This document shows, piece by piece, positions 16,495 through 25,309 of a stretch of DNA of 48,673 bases. Under the pieces are notes generated by a model, which saw only the letters and a list, made by a program, of their open reading frames with translations, had not been told where the DNA came from and made no database searches. Every line of letters begins with the position of its first letter. Within the stretch, counting starts at the first letter, position 1. Origin of the DNA: Desulfobulbaceae bacterium (lineage in GTDB: Bacteria; Desulfobacterota; Desulfobulbia; Desulfobulbales; Desulfocapsaceae); contig JAHEER010000022.1 in assembly GCA_024640625.1 (NCBI GenBank), positions 1 to 48,673 of the forward strand. Direction: 5' to 3'. The position numbers and the translations under genes are program-made.

Positions 16495-17403
16495 ATGGCC
16501 AAAGAGGTGCCGCTGATAGATCAGGAACGCTGCATTGGCTGCGGTGCCTGCCGGTCGATCTGTCCGGACCGCATAATCAGTGCCGATTCCTCGGATAAGG
16601 CCTACATCGCTGCTGATTCATGCATGCAATGCGGTCACTGCTATGCGGTCTGTCCGGCTGAAGCTGTTGCTGTCCCTTTCCTGGAGCCGCCGGCTGAACT
16701 CCGTTCGGTCGATACCGGAGGTGCTGCCTCATGGGTGGATCCGCTCCCCTCACAAATGCTCATGGAGATCATGAGACAGCGGAGATCGTGCCGGCTCTAC
16801 AGGGATCAGCCAGTTGACCGAGCCATAATTGACGATCTGCTACACGCGGCGGTCACAGCCCCTTCCGGGACCAACAGTCAGGGCTGGAAATTTGTGGTTC
16901 TGCCCAATCGTGAGGGTGTTATCAGACTTGGAGAGGTGACTGGTGATTTTTATCGACGGCTCAACCGCAAAGCGGCCAACCCGATAGTGCGGGGAGTGCT
17001 GAAGCTTCTGGGCTGCCCGGCCCTGCACAATTATTACATTGGCTACTACCACAAGGTGCAGGATGCCCTAAAGGGTTGGGATACGTCGCGTGAGGATAGG
17101 CTCTTTCATGGTGCTCCGGCCGCCCTCATCGTGGCCGCCGACCGCAATTCGAGCTGTCCCGCGGAGGACGCGCTGTTGGCCAGTCAGAACATTCTACTGA
17201 TGGCCGAAGCACTGGGCTTGGGTACTTGCCTGGTAGGCTATGTGGTCGAAGCCGCCCGGCGGGATCCATCGATAAGCCGGCTGCTGGGTCTTGAGAAGCA
17301 CTACCGGATCTATAGTGTGGTGGCAGTAGGGCACCCGGCCTTGAAATGGATGCGGCCGGTCGGGCGAAAACATCTAGAGCCGGACATTTTAACTTCAATC
17401 TGA
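16495..17403 (+). CDS. nitroreductase-family protein with N-terminal 2x[4Fe-4S] ferredoxin domain
   Basis: A protein of about 302 residues. Two CxxCxxCxxxC clusters (CIGCGACRSIC and CMQCGHCYAVC) occupy roughly residues 10-60 and bind two [4Fe-4S] centres. The nitroreductase fold follows from about residue 85 (RRSCRLYRDQPVDRAII, APSGTNSQGWKFVV with FMN contacts, and GLGTCLVGYVVEAA). Such fusions are common in anaerobes and presumably reduce organic substrates with ferredoxin-type electrons through FMN; the substrate is unknown. ATG 16495 is chosen over TTG 16486, which would overlap the previous stop. Confidence 0.9.
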   Translation: MAKEVPLIDQERCIGCGACRSICPDRIISADSSDKAYIAADSCMQCGHCYAVCPAEAVAVPFLEPPAELRSVDTGGAASWVDPLPSQMLMEIMRQRRSCRLYRDQPVDRAIIDDLLHAAVTAPSGTNSQGWKFVVLPNREGVIRLGEVTGDFYRRLNRKAANPIVRGVLKLLGCPALHNYYIGYYHKVQDALKGWDTSREDRLFHGAPAALIVAADRNSSCPAEDALLASQNILLMAEALGLGTCLVGYVVEAARRDPSISRLLGLEKHYRIYSVVAVGHPALKWMRPVGRKHLEPDILTSI

Positions 17404-17412
17404 AGCGTCTGC

Positions 17413-17832
17413 ATGGACAGTGAAAGCAATGCCAACCAAACGGATTCCAGCGCTTTGAGAATTTTCCTTTTCTCCTTTGGCTTCAAACACGGGGTGCCGG
17501 TGGATGCCAACCTGCTGTTCGATATCCGGTTTCTGCCGAACCCGTATTGGCAAGAGGATTTACGTCCCAAGTCAGGCTTGGAAAAGGAGGTATCCACCTA
17601 TGTGGTTGACAGCGATCAGGGTAGGGAGTTTCTGCAACTGCTCGTACCGCTGCTGCTTTCAGTGGCCGATGGCATGGCTCAAACCGGAAGGGAGCTGCGT
17701 ATCGGCATCGGCTGTACCGGCGGCCGCCACCGCTCGGTGGCGGTGGTCGAGGCCCTGGCCGAAAGGCTCGGTACAGTCTCCCAGTTTAATATCCAGCCCT
17801 TTCACCGCGACATTGATAAAAACGGCGGATGA
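17413..17832 (+). CDS. stand-alone RapZ C-terminal domain protein
   Basis: A 139-residue protein corresponding only to the C-terminal domain of RapZ. It has IFLFSFGFKHGVPVDANLLF, then DIRFLPNPYW, LRPKSGLEKEV and the signature IGIGCTGGRHRSVAVVEAL. In E. coli RapZ this domain binds small RNAs and GlcN6P and is structurally related to a phosphofructokinase domain. The N-terminal kinase-like domain is absent, and the gene has its own start nine bases after the preceding stop region. Its ligand here is unknown. Confidence 0.9.
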   Translation: MDSESNANQTDSSALRIFLFSFGFKHGVPVDANLLFDIRFLPNPYWQEDLRPKSGLEKEVSTYVVDSDQGREFLQLLVPLLLSVADGMAQTGRELRIGIGCTGGRHRSVAVVEALAERLGTVSQFNIQPFHRDIDKNGG

Positions 17833-17850
17833 CCAAAGGCTTAATCAGGA

Positions 17851-19029
17851 TTATTTATTCTGTTTCTTAAGGAGCCGGTGGGCTTCAGTGAGCAGCTCTT
17901 TGAGCCGGTCCGCTGACCAACCTTCAGGTTTCATCGTTTCGGTAAAGTCGAGATCAGCGGCCCGGGCTCCGTCGTTTCCCTGTACCCAGGATGAGCCTTT
18001 ATTGAGCATCGCGTAGCGCTCCCTGGCAAAACTCTTCATGTCCCAGGCTCGATAGAGGTTGGCGAGCCAGAGCGTCATTTTGATATTGATGTTGCCGGGC
18101 GCTTGATCCCAACCGGGAAAACTGTGCCAGAAGTGGTCAGGACGCTGGTGGCCAGTAGTTTTCATCATGGTGTCACGCAGTCTTGTCTCGATCTGGAGCA
18201 AAGCAGTCCGATCACTGCGCTCGAGCAAAGGGAGCACCTTGAGGTGTTCGTCGAAGTGATGGGGTTCCGAGGCCCCAACGCTGATCGTGCACACCCCTTT
18301 TTTGTCGAGGCAGTAGAGATCGTTGAACAACATGGGGGAAAGCGGGGCGCAGAGCTCCCGCAGTCTGGGAGTGGGGGAGTGCAGGTGCCCGCCCTTGTCG
18401 GACGGGCTGATGATGAAAATACCGATCTCCCGGTCGGCGGCGTAATCGATTGCCTCCCGGTTGGCATCGAAGATGTAGTACCAGTGGATATTGCAGAAAT
18501 CAAAGCCGCCGTCCTCCTTATGGCCCAGCGCCTGGAGTATGACGTCGGTGGGGCCGTGGCCCGAGAAGCCGACATGACCGATGAGCCCGTCATCCTGCAG
18601 TTTTCTGGCGGCGGCCAGACAGCCGTTTGTTCTGCAGCACTGCCAGAGAGAACGGTGATCATTGAGACCATGCAGGGCCAGGAGATCGAGCCGGCCGACC
18701 CCCAGCCGGGTCATCGACAGTTTGACTTTTTCGACAAACTCCTGCGGGTCATCGCTGGGTACGGCCTTGGACTGAAGTATGAAATCGTTTCTGGGGATGT
18801 GCGGCAGGATCCGGCCGAGCTGCTGTTCCGACGATCCGTAGCCGTGAGCGGTTTCGATGTGGTTGATGCCGTGACCCAGGGCCGTTTTCACGATTTTTTC
18901 CAGCTTAGTTTGCGCACCACCTGGAATATCTGAGTCTTTCACTGTCTGCCAGCTGTGCATGCTGCGCATGCAGCCGAAGCTCAGAACCGGCATGTCAATC
19001 CCGGTTCTGCCGAACCGCCTGTATATCAT
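17851..19029 (-). CDS. aldo/keto reductase of the ferredoxin-tailed family, tail cysteines missing
   Basis: A 392-residue AKR-fold protein: RRFGRTGIDMPVLSFGCMR, NHIETAHGYGSSEQQLG (Asp replaced by Glu, Tyr present), LDLLALHGLN with the catalytic-region His, VGFSGHG and IISPSDKGG. The length and the extra C-terminal domain (about 290-392) match the group that ends in a ferredoxin-like CxxCxxCxxxCP segment. In this protein the last 130 or so residues contain no cysteine at all, and the expected place reads GNDGARAADLDFTE. An Fe-S cluster is therefore unlikely. Substrate unknown. It is convergent with the RapZ-domain gene. Confidence 0.88.
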   Translation of the reverse strand: MIYRRFGRTGIDMPVLSFGCMRSMHSWQTVKDSDIPGGAQTKLEKIVKTALGHGINHIETAHGYGSSEQQLGRILPHIPRNDFILQSKAVPSDDPQEFVEKVKLSMTRLGVGRLDLLALHGLNDHRSLWQCCRTNGCLAAARKLQDDGLIGHVGFSGHGPTDVILQALGHKEDGGFDFCNIHWYYIFDANREAIDYAADREIGIFIISPSDKGGHLHSPTPRLRELCAPLSPMLFNDLYCLDKKGVCTISVGASEPHHFDEHLKVLPLLERSDRTALLQIETRLRDTMMKTTGHQRPDHFWHSFPGWDQAPGNINIKMTLWLANLYRAWDMKSFARERYAMLNKGSSWVQGNDGARAADLDFTETMKPEGWSADRLKELLTEAHRLLKKQNK

Positions 19030-19156
19030 GGTGAGTTGATCATCTTAATGAGGTAAAAAATTAGGGGGCAAACGCCGTGGACTGCTTATACTGTTTCATT
19101 AATAAAACAGGAAGTGAAATTGTCATTGGTTAATCTCCATCAGCGAGGTGAAAATC

Positions 19157-19924
19157 ATGGAAATCGTTGTCATTCCCTGTCTTTATGATAACTACTCCTA
19201 TCTGGTCGTACATGGAAAGAAGGCAGCCGTTGTCGATCCCTCCGAAGCCTGGCCGGTGATGAAAGTGGTGGATGACCGCGGGCTCAAACTTTCGGCGGTG
19301 CTTTGCACCCATCACCACCACGACCACATCGGTGGCCTGCCCGATCTGCTCGATGAATATGGAACCCTTGAGGTCTACGGATTTTTCCAGGATCGCAAGA
19401 GGATCCCGCTGATGACCCGACCGCTGAGAGACAACGAACGATTTTCCGTGTGCGGATTGGATGTAGATGTATTCCACACGCCTGGACATACCTCGACCCA
19501 TGTGGTCTTTCACATCGAGGGCCACCTCTTTGTCGGGGATACTTTGTTCGGTGGTGGCTGCGGCAGGCTGTTCGAGGGAACCGCCGAGCAAATGGTACAT
19601 TCCCTCGATCGAATCCTCAGCTGCGGTAAGCAGAGCCGCATCTACTTTGGTCATGAGTATACCGAATTGAATCTCCGTTTCGCCTCCCAGGTCGATCCCA
19701 GCAACCCGGCAATTAGCGAGCGGGCCGCCAGGGTGGGGGAGATGCGCCGGAAAGACATGCCCTCAGCACCGTCGCTGCTTGAGGAAGAACTGGCCACCAA
19801 TCCCTTCCTGCGAATTGAAGACAGCTCCATCATCGACCAGCTTGAAAAGGAACAGCGCCTGCAGTCCACCGACAGGGTGGCGGTTTTTGCTGCCTTGCGG
19901 GAACAGAGGAACCATTTTTCCTGA
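19157..19924 (+). CDS. gloB: hydroxyacylglutathione hydrolase (glyoxalase II)
   Basis: A 255-residue glyoxalase II in the metallo-beta-lactamase fold, hydrolysing S-lactoylglutathione-type thioesters in methylglyoxal detoxification. Metal ligands lie in THHHHDHIGG, HTPGHTSTH, FVGDTLFGGGCGRLFEGT and YFGHEYT. The C-terminal helical domain (from about 175) is present with TNPFLR. ATG 19157 is preferred because GAGGTG lies seven bases upstream; GTG 19148 would include that site in the coding region. Confidence 0.93.
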   Translation: MEIVVIPCLYDNYSYLVVHGKKAAVVDPSEAWPVMKVVDDRGLKLSAVLCTHHHHDHIGGLPDLLDEYGTLEVYGFFQDRKRIPLMTRPLRDNERFSVCGLDVDVFHTPGHTSTHVVFHIEGHLFVGDTLFGGGCGRLFEGTAEQMVHSLDRILSCGKQSRIYFGHEYTELNLRFASQVDPSNPAISERAARVGEMRRKDMPSAPSLLEEELATNPFLRIEDSSIIDQLEKEQRLQSTDRVAVFAALREQRNHFS

Positions 19925-19994
19925 GCCTGAACGGCTGTTCTTGATTACTGGACAGCGAAATTGAGATCGACTGTAGAGGCCCCTTGTACTGCTC

Positions 19995-20000
19995 TATAAT
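19995..20000 (+). promoter_or_regulatory. possible -10 element before the ABC importer operon
   Basis: A consensus TATAAT sits 104 bases upstream of the first ABC gene in an otherwise unexceptional 179-base gap. No good -35 lies at the proper distance (CTGTAG-like at best). I looked for a T-box leader, which controls some trpXYZ operons, and saw no specifier-loop or antiterminator signature. Confidence 0.25.
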
Positions 20001-20103
20001 CGTCTTGACCTGAATGGACAAATGGACTAGAAGTCGTGCTCAGCCTCTGTGTCGGCACATCTGTGATGGTACTGTCATGAAACTTTGAACGAGGAGAGAT
20101 GCC

Positions 20104-21066
20104 ATGAAAAAACTATTGATGATCCTGTCTGTTTCAGCCATCCTGCTGGGCAGCGGAGCCCTGGCCGCTGGACCGATGATCTCGGTAAATCAGTTCGTTG
20201 AACATCCGGCCCTGGACGCAGTATTGAAGGGATTTCAGGATTATTTGAAGGATAACGGGGTAAATGCCGAGTTCAAGGTTCACAATGCCCAGGCCAACAT
20301 GGGTACGGCAACCCAGATCGGCCAGCAGATGATTGGAGAAAAAAGTGATCTCCTGGTCGCCATCGCCACCCCGTCCGCCCAGGCGACTGTCCAGGCCTTG
20401 AGCAAGGCACCGGCCGACCTGAAGAGGCCCATGCTGTTCACCGCGGTAACCGACCCCGTGGCTGCCGGGCTGGTGGAGGCCATCGACAAGCCTTCCGAAT
20501 TCGTCACCGGCGTGTCCGATCTGCTGCCGACCGAGAAGCATCTGGAAATGATCACCACCTACAAGCCGGACATTAAAAAGCTGGCGATCCTCTATAACGC
20601 CGGGGAGGCTAACTCCAAGGCCATTGTCGCTGCAGTCAAGGAATTGAGCTCCAAATTCGGTTTCACCGTGGTCGAGGCCACTGCTCCGAAAACTGCCGAT
20701 GTCTATGCCGCCGCCAAAAGCCTGGTGGGCCGCTGCGATGCGGTATTCATTCCCACCGATAACACCATCGTCGCCGCCCTCGAGTCGGTGATCAAGGTGG
20801 GCACTCAGAACAAACTGCCGATTTTCGCCGCCGATGTCGACTCGGTGGCCCGCGGAGCGGTTGCGGCCATGGGCTTTGATTATTACAAGCACGGCTACCA
20901 GACCGGCGCCATGGCTAAAAAAATTCTTGAGGGCGCCGCGCCGAGTTCGCTGCCGGTGGAATTTCAGCAAGAGCTGCAGTTGCAGATCAACCTGAAAGCG
21001 GCTGCGGCGATGGGTGCCCCGCCACCGGAGGAACTGGTCAAGCAGGCTGCCAAGATCTACGAATAG
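20104..21066 (+). CDS. ABC transporter substrate-binding protein (TrpX-like)
   Basis: A 320-residue periplasmic binding protein of the ABC_sub_bind family (TrpX/YtrF-like). A Sec signal peptide covers about the first 22 residues (MKKLLMILSVSAILLGSGAL, then AAG). Family landmarks: ISVNQFVEHPALDAVLKGFQ, GEKSDLLVAIATPSAQA, AVTDPVAAGLV, ITGVSDLLPT-like text and PIFAADVDSVARGAVAA. It has a good ribosome site (GAGGAGAG) and is followed 27 bases later by the permease. Family members bind tryptophan/tyrosine or other small amphipathic ligands, so the ligand here is unresolved. Confidence 0.92.
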   Translation: MKKLLMILSVSAILLGSGALAAGPMISVNQFVEHPALDAVLKGFQDYLKDNGVNAEFKVHNAQANMGTATQIGQQMIGEKSDLLVAIATPSAQATVQALSKAPADLKRPMLFTAVTDPVAAGLVEAIDKPSEFVTGVSDLLPTEKHLEMITTYKPDIKKLAILYNAGEANSKAIVAAVKELSSKFGFTVVEATAPKTADVYAAAKSLVGRCDAVFIPTDNTIVAALESVIKVGTQNKLPIFAADVDSVARGAVAAMGFDYYKHGYQTGAMAKKILEGAAPSSLPVEFQQELQLQINLKAAAAMGAPPPEELVKQAAKIYE

Positions 21067-21093
21067 CGGTCCCAACTCGGGTACACTGCAGTA

Positions 21094-21981
21094 ATGACGA
21101 TCTACGCGGCCATCGGCGCCCTGGAACAGGGACTGGTATATGGCATCATGGTAATCGGGGTCTATCTGACCTTCAGGATCCTCGATTTTCCCGATCTTAC
21201 GGTGGATGGCAGTCTCCCTCTGGGGGCTGCCATCTCCGCCGTGGCCATTACCTCCGGGCTCAACCCCTATCTGTCTCTACTCTGTGCCGCTATCGGCGGG
21301 TTTGCTGCCGGGGCGGTAACCGCGGTGTTGAATACCAAGTTCAAGATTCTTCACCTGCTGGCCTCGATCCTGACCATGATCGCCCTCTATTCGATCAATA
21401 TCCGCATTATGGGGGGCCCCAATACCGCCCTGATCGGCTCGGCCACCGTGTTTGATCCGCTCATCGCCCTGGGGATACCTCCTCATCTCGCCAGCCTGGC
21501 GGTTTTCAGTCTCATCAGCCTGGTTATCATGGGGGGAATGATCTGGTTTTTGAAAACCGAATTCGGCCAGGCGGTGCTGGCCACCGGCGACAATGCCCAG
21601 ATGATCATCAGTCAGGGGGTAAATACCCACCTCATTATCATCGTCGGAGTAGGGCTTTCCAACGCACTGGTGGCTCTGAGCGGGGCGCTGATCGCCCAGA
21701 ACCAGGGAGCGGCAGACGTGGGCATGGGCATCGGTACGATCATTGCCGGACTGGCCTCGGTTATCGTCGGTGAAACCGTGTTTGGCTCCAGCTCGATTGC
21801 CCGGGCTATCGTCGCCGCGGTTCTCGGCTCGGTGGTGTACCGGCTGGCTATCGCCCTGGCCCTCGGGCTTGACCTGGGCGGATTCACCTTCAGTCCGAGC
21901 GATCTCAACCTGATTACCGCGCTGCTGGTGATCGGTGCCCTGATCGCTCCGAATATCAAGAAGAAACTGTTGGCCCAATGA
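21094..21981 (+). CDS. ABC transporter permease (TrpY-like)
   Basis: A 295-residue permease of the BPD_transp_2 family, about eight to nine helices. It begins with GALEQGLVYGIMVIGVYLTF and RILDFPDLTVDGSLPLGAA, the standard TrpY-like N-terminus, and ends near FSPSDLNLITALLVIGALI. A run of glycine/alanine-rich helices (IAGLASVIVGETVFGSSS) is typical. It overlaps the ATPase gene by four bases (ATGA), so the two should be translated together. It forms the membrane channel of the importer. Confidence 0.93.
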   Translation: MTIYAAIGALEQGLVYGIMVIGVYLTFRILDFPDLTVDGSLPLGAAISAVAITSGLNPYLSLLCAAIGGFAAGAVTAVLNTKFKILHLLASILTMIALYSINIRIMGGPNTALIGSATVFDPLIALGIPPHLASLAVFSLISLVIMGGMIWFLKTEFGQAVLATGDNAQMIISQGVNTHLIIIVGVGLSNALVALSGALIAQNQGAADVGMGIGTIIAGLASVIVGETVFGSSSIARAIVAAVLGSVVYRLAIALALGLDLGGFTFSPSDLNLITALLVIGALIAPNIKKKLLAQ

Positions 21982-22772
21982 TTACCGTCGACCACTGCAC
22001 CAAGTATTTTCACCGCGGCAGCGTCAACGAGGTACTGGCGTTGAACGATATCGGTTTGCAGGTTGCCGGCGGCGATTTTATTACGGTGATCGGCTCCAAC
22101 GGGGCCGGCAAGTCCACCCTGCTCAATGCCCTGGCGGGATCGTTCCTGCTTGATTCGGGCACGATCACCATTGGCAACCTGAACATCACTCGGTGGCCGG
22201 AATATAAGCGGGCCAAATTGATCGCCAGGGTTTTCCAGGATCCCCTGCTGGGAACCTGCCCGTCAGCGACCATTGAGCAGAATATGGCGCTTGCCCTGCG
22301 GAGGGGCAAGAGAAGGGGACTCGGAATCGGGGTTCGGGCTGGGGATCGGGAGCTCTTCGCCACCGAACTGGCCAAAATAGGACTGGGTCTCGAAACCCGT
22401 CTTCAGGATAGGGTCGGTCTGCTCTCCGGCGGCCAGCGCCAGGCCCTGACCATGCTGATGGCAACCCTGGTGAGGCCCGAAGTACTGCTGCTCGATGAAC
22501 ATATTGCCGCATTAGATCCGAAAACCGCGGGGCAGATCCTCTCCCTCACAAGGGAGATCGTTGCCGAACAGGGACTGACCACCCTGATGATCACCCACAA
22601 CATGAAGCATGCCATCGAATTCGGCAACCGTCTCATCATGCTGCATCAGGGAAGGATCATCCTCGATGTCAGCGGCGAGCGGAAAAGCGGCCTCAGCGTT
22701 GACGATCTCCTCCACCAGTTCTACAAGGTGCAAGGGGAGGAACTGGCCAATGACTCGATGCTCCTGACCTGA
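21978..22772 (+). CDS. ABC transporter ATP-binding protein (TrpZ-like)
   Basis: A 264-residue ABC ATPase with all expected motifs: Walker A GSNGAGKST (about residues 38-46), Q-loop RVFQDPLLGT, signature LLSGGQRQAL, Walker B VLLLDEHIAALD and the H-loop MITHNMKHA. Walker B reads DEHIAALD, which is common in this subfamily. It drives import by the two upstream components. It is the last gene in the operon and converges on the CsaA-like gene only 12 bases away. Confidence 0.94.
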   Translation: MITVDHCTKYFHRGSVNEVLALNDIGLQVAGGDFITVIGSNGAGKSTLLNALAGSFLLDSGTITIGNLNITRWPEYKRAKLIARVFQDPLLGTCPSATIEQNMALALRRGKRRGLGIGVRAGDRELFATELAKIGLGLETRLQDRVGLLSGGQRQALTMLMATLVRPEVLLLDEHIAALDPKTAGQILSLTREIVAEQGLTTLMITHNMKHAIEFGNRLIMLHQGRIILDVSGERKSGLSVDDLLHQFYKVQGEELANDSMLLT

Positions 22773-22784
22773 TCCTCTTTGACT

Positions 22785-23138
22785 TCAGCCTGCCCTGGCC
22801 CCATTGGGAATAGGATTTTCAGGGACCGCCAAACAGGGAACAATACCATCCGCATAGCCGATATCGAAAAGCATTCCCTGGCTGACTTCACCGGCCATTT
22901 TCCTGTCCGGCAGATTCAAGACGAACAGGGCTTGTCTGCCCTCGATCTCTTTTGGATTGTCCCGCTCCTGTTTAATGCCTGCCAGAATCGAGCGGCGGTG
23001 ATTGCCGAAATCGACAGTGAGTCTCATCAGTTTTTTTGAGTTTTTTACTTCACTTACCAACACAATTGTTCCGACCCGTATGTCGATTTTTTCAAATTCC
23101 TCATAACTGATTTGCGCTTTGATCGGTACTGGATTCAT
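22785..23138 (-). CDS. CsaA-like tRNA-binding domain protein
   Basis: A 117-residue stand-alone OB-fold tRNA-binding domain, like CsaA and the C-terminal domain of MetRS. It reads FEKIDIRVGTIVLVSEVKN, then KKLMRLTVDFG, RSILAGIK, ALFVLNLPDRKMAGEVSQGM and CLAVPENPIPNGARA. B. subtilis CsaA has about 110 residues and was described as a secretion-associated chaperone that can bind tRNA. The exact role here is not clear. Confidence 0.92.
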   Translation of the reverse strand: MNPVPIKAQISYEEFEKIDIRVGTIVLVSEVKNSKKLMRLTVDFGNHRRSILAGIKQERDNPKEIEGRQALFVLNLPDRKMAGEVSQGMLFDIGYADGIVPCLAVPENPIPNGARAG

Positions 23139-23301
23139 AAATGAGCCCTTTGTTGTGGTAATTCCCCCCAGCTAAGTGGGGTGCCGGTCTCTACATTCCC
23201 CTGTTTATAGAGGTTATGGATGCAACGCAGATAGCGGGAAGCTGATGGGGCCGGCAACGGCCACCAGCAAAATGGGGCCTGAAGGTTTTAAACAGCACCC
23301 C

Positions 23302-23778
23302 TTAATCTTGCCTGAGCAGATGGCCCCAGTCCAGTTCCTGAAAAGTGCGGTGCAGCAGATGATCATCGTCGACGATGCTGATCCGCAGATCAGCAAAAGT
23401 GGCCTCAGCCGCGGGTACGACAATCTCGGGGGGCGTCACCACGTCGTCTTTGCCGATGACCAGAACGGCTTCGCTCTCAAATTTTCGTTCCGGCACCTGA
23501 AATTCATGAAAGTTCAAAGCCGGAGCCAGCATGATCAGCCGGTGCACTCGTTCCGGCTGGTCCATGGCCAGACAGGCACCCATCAGTCCGCCGAAGCTGG
23601 AACCAACGACGATGAATTGACCGCCATCGCCCAGCACTATGCGGAGGTGGGTCATCCTCTCCTGGAGCGTTCCGTTAAAATCGGGGCGCATCATGTCAGG
23701 ATACCGGGTAGAGAAAAAACGGCCTTTGGTGCCGCAACCCGAAGAATCGAGGCCGTGCAGAAAAACACTTTTTATCAT
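23302..23778 (-). CDS. small alpha/beta hydrolase (YqiA-like)
   Basis: A 158-residue compact alpha/beta hydrolase, short for the superfamily and comparable to YqiA/UPF0227 esterases. The oxyanion/N-terminal motif is SVFLHGLDSS, the nucleophile elbow VVGSSFGGLMG, the acid VLVIGKDDVVTPPE and the histidine in VDDDHLLHRTF, so a complete Ser-Asp-His triad is visible. The substrate is unknown. It is the last GC-rich gene before the AT-richer accessory block. Confidence 0.87.
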   Translation of the reverse strand: MIKSVFLHGLDSSGCGTKGRFFSTRYPDMMRPDFNGTLQERMTHLRIVLGDGGQFIVVGSSFGGLMGACLAMDQPERVHRLIMLAPALNFHEFQVPERKFESEAVLVIGKDDVVTPPEIVVPAAEATFADLRISIVDDDHLLHRTFQELDWGHLLRQD

Positions 23779-24132
23779 AGCTCTTTTTACCTTAACTGAT
23801 TGGTCATAAGAGTACCCAGAATCATTCCGTTGCGTAAATAAAATAGTGGGTTGGGTAGGGAAGAAGAGCTAAACGACTCACTACTGTAAAACAGTTCAGA
23901 TCCTCCATTTACTCAACCTCTTCAACCTACTTTTCTCCCCATGAGTTTCGACTGACTGTACAACTATTAAAAGTATAAAGCCACCACATTGTTCCATTTA
24001 TTAGTTAGACAAAAGGTGTTAGATTGTTTTTTCTACCCCTCAATCCCCCGAGACCCTATGTAGTTCGTTCAGGTCAGTTGGACGTTGCGATTGCGTGTCT
24101 GCAATGCTTGTCGTGAGTGTGAGGTTTCAGTG
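23779..24132. other. 354-base gap, left edge of the accessory block
   Basis: No gene, RNA or clear promoter is visible. The DNA turns AT-rich here. Two GTTRRRY-like strings (GTTAGAC near 24003, GTTAGAT near 24019) recall integron core sites, but I found no matching paired arms. Reading continues into a PilZ-protein gene whose upstream codons from 24085 have no counterpart in the paralogue. Confidence 0.5.
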
Positions 24133-24543
24133 ATGAAAACAAAAGAATTTAGGGTATATGACAACCGTCTGCTCTTTAAGTGCCCGGAATGTGGCAAAAG
24201 AAGAAATTACAACTTTCCTCGTGTCAGAAGCAAGACCATAAGATGTGATGGGTGCGGTGCAAAAACTAAGTGCTTGTTTAATCGCAGGCCACAGCTGAGA
24301 GAACGTCAAAGTGGATTTCTCACACTTAAGACGAGGGAAGGTAAGGAAATACAGGTCATGATGCGGGATATATCATCTGGAGGAATCGGGTTTGAAGTAA
24401 CCAAGGGTAAAGATTTACGCTCTATAAGAAGAGGGCAAGAGATATCACTCACCTCCAACTGGAATCCCAGATTGATCCCCAAATCACGGTTCAAAGTTCA
24501 AAACATCCATGGTTTTCGAGTTGGCGTTATGATCAAAAGGTAA
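24133..24543 (+). CDS. zinc-ribbon PilZ-domain protein, copy 1
   Basis: A 136-residue protein. A four-cysteine zinc ribbon (C17-x2-C20 and C38-x2-C41) precedes a PilZ domain with the c-di-GMP-binding residues RxxxR (R52, R56) and DxSxxG (D79, S81, G84). The C-terminal half continues with strands ending FRVGVMIKR. ATG 24133 is chosen over the frame start at 24085 because the paralogue at 26137-26547 begins with the same MKTKEFR and is also 136 residues, and GAGG lies eight bases upstream. About 77% of positions match the paralogue by eye. It is convergent with its companion gene, with only 11 bases between stops. Confidence 0.87.
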   Translation: MKTKEFRVYDNRLLFKCPECGKRRNYNFPRVRSKTIRCDGCGAKTKCLFNRRPQLRERQSGFLTLKTREGKEIQVMMRDISSGGIGFEVTKGKDLRSIRRGQEISLTSNWNPRLIPKSRFKVQNIHGFRVGVMIKR

Positions 24544-24554
24544 TCAAAATAGTT

Positions 24555-24956
24555 TCAAACGTTTACTGCAAGTAATTCCGACTTGTGAACCGCACTGATA
24601 CCGTTGAAGATCACTTTGTATTCTTGGCCTTCTGCTGAACCATTAATTTTTATGCTGTTCGTTTCCATTGGTATTACAGAAAGACCGGCAAAATGAGGCG
24701 TGAAGCCTTGCTCTTCTGACTCTCCAATAAGCGTTTCCAAAGCAGAAGAATCAATTGTTCCTACCTCAGGATGACAGGCTGTGCGAACAACAATTGACAG
24801 ATATTTGTCATTTATTCTTGCTAATAGCTGAAAAGGATGGTGTGGACCGGTATTTACTTCCAGTATGGTAAAGCCGACACGATCCAGAAAATTGCCGAGA
24901 TAGCTCACCCCGAGTGAGTGAATATTTTGTGTGGAATCCAACTTGTTATAATCCAT
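24555..24956 (-). CDS. unknown small alpha/beta protein, copy 1 (companion of the PilZ gene)
   Basis: A 133-residue protein from ATG 24956 (TTG 24971 is an alternative). I do not recognise a named family. Predicted order is helix (SLGVSYLGNFLDRVGF), strands (TILEVNT, FQLLARI, KYLSIVVRTA), helix (SALETLIGESEEQGF) and strands (FAGLSVIP, EYKVIFNGISAV). This resembles the core of PD-(D/E)XK nuclease-like folds, but the usual Asp and Lys positions read Gln and Arg (FQLLA, VVRTA), so nuclease activity is doubtful. A paralogue of about 45% identity lies at 25721-26092, also next to a PilZ gene. Confidence 0.75.
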   Translation of the reverse strand: MDYNKLDSTQNIHSLGVSYLGNFLDRVGFTILEVNTGPHHPFQLLARINDKYLSIVVRTACHPEVGTIDSSALETLIGESEEQGFTPHFAGLSVIPMETNSIKINGSAEGQEYKVIFNGISAVHKSELLAVNV

Positions 24957-25309
24957 AATCTTACTACCCAATTAAAATTCTTTTAGGCCACTGCGGAGAA
25001 AGTGGCATCTGAATGCAGCACAAAATCACTGAGTGCACTAGTAGTTGTATGAGATGCAGGTCTAACAGGCGTTAGCTGAACATCAATAATCGGAAACTAA
25101 CTTAACCAAACCTTGATTTAGGAAGCATTTTTCCATTGCCTTGAGCAACTACTTTAAATACTGCGGTGTGGGTGTCAAGACGCTCGCTTTCTTTCTTGCA
25201 AATCCCTTGCAATAAAACGAGGGAATCTACTGAGCGCTCAAAGGGAGTGGTTCACTTTCATATGACGACTGGCGTTGGTCCGGGAGACGGGCAATTGCTG
25301 CCGCTCGCG
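24957..25309. other. 353-base gap inside the accessory block
   Basis: No convincing gene on either strand. The string GTCTAACAGGCGTTAGCT (about 25060-25077) looks like two integron-type core sites back to back but is too short for an attC fold. An open frame at 25166-25372 on the plus strand has no start site, no recognisable content and runs into the small membrane protein gene on the other strand, so I do not call it. Confidence 0.45.

Noticed and set aside
19925..20103. Possible T-box or other riboswitch before the TrpXYZ-like operon
   Set aside because: No specifier loop, T-box sequence or terminator/antiterminator pair could be found.
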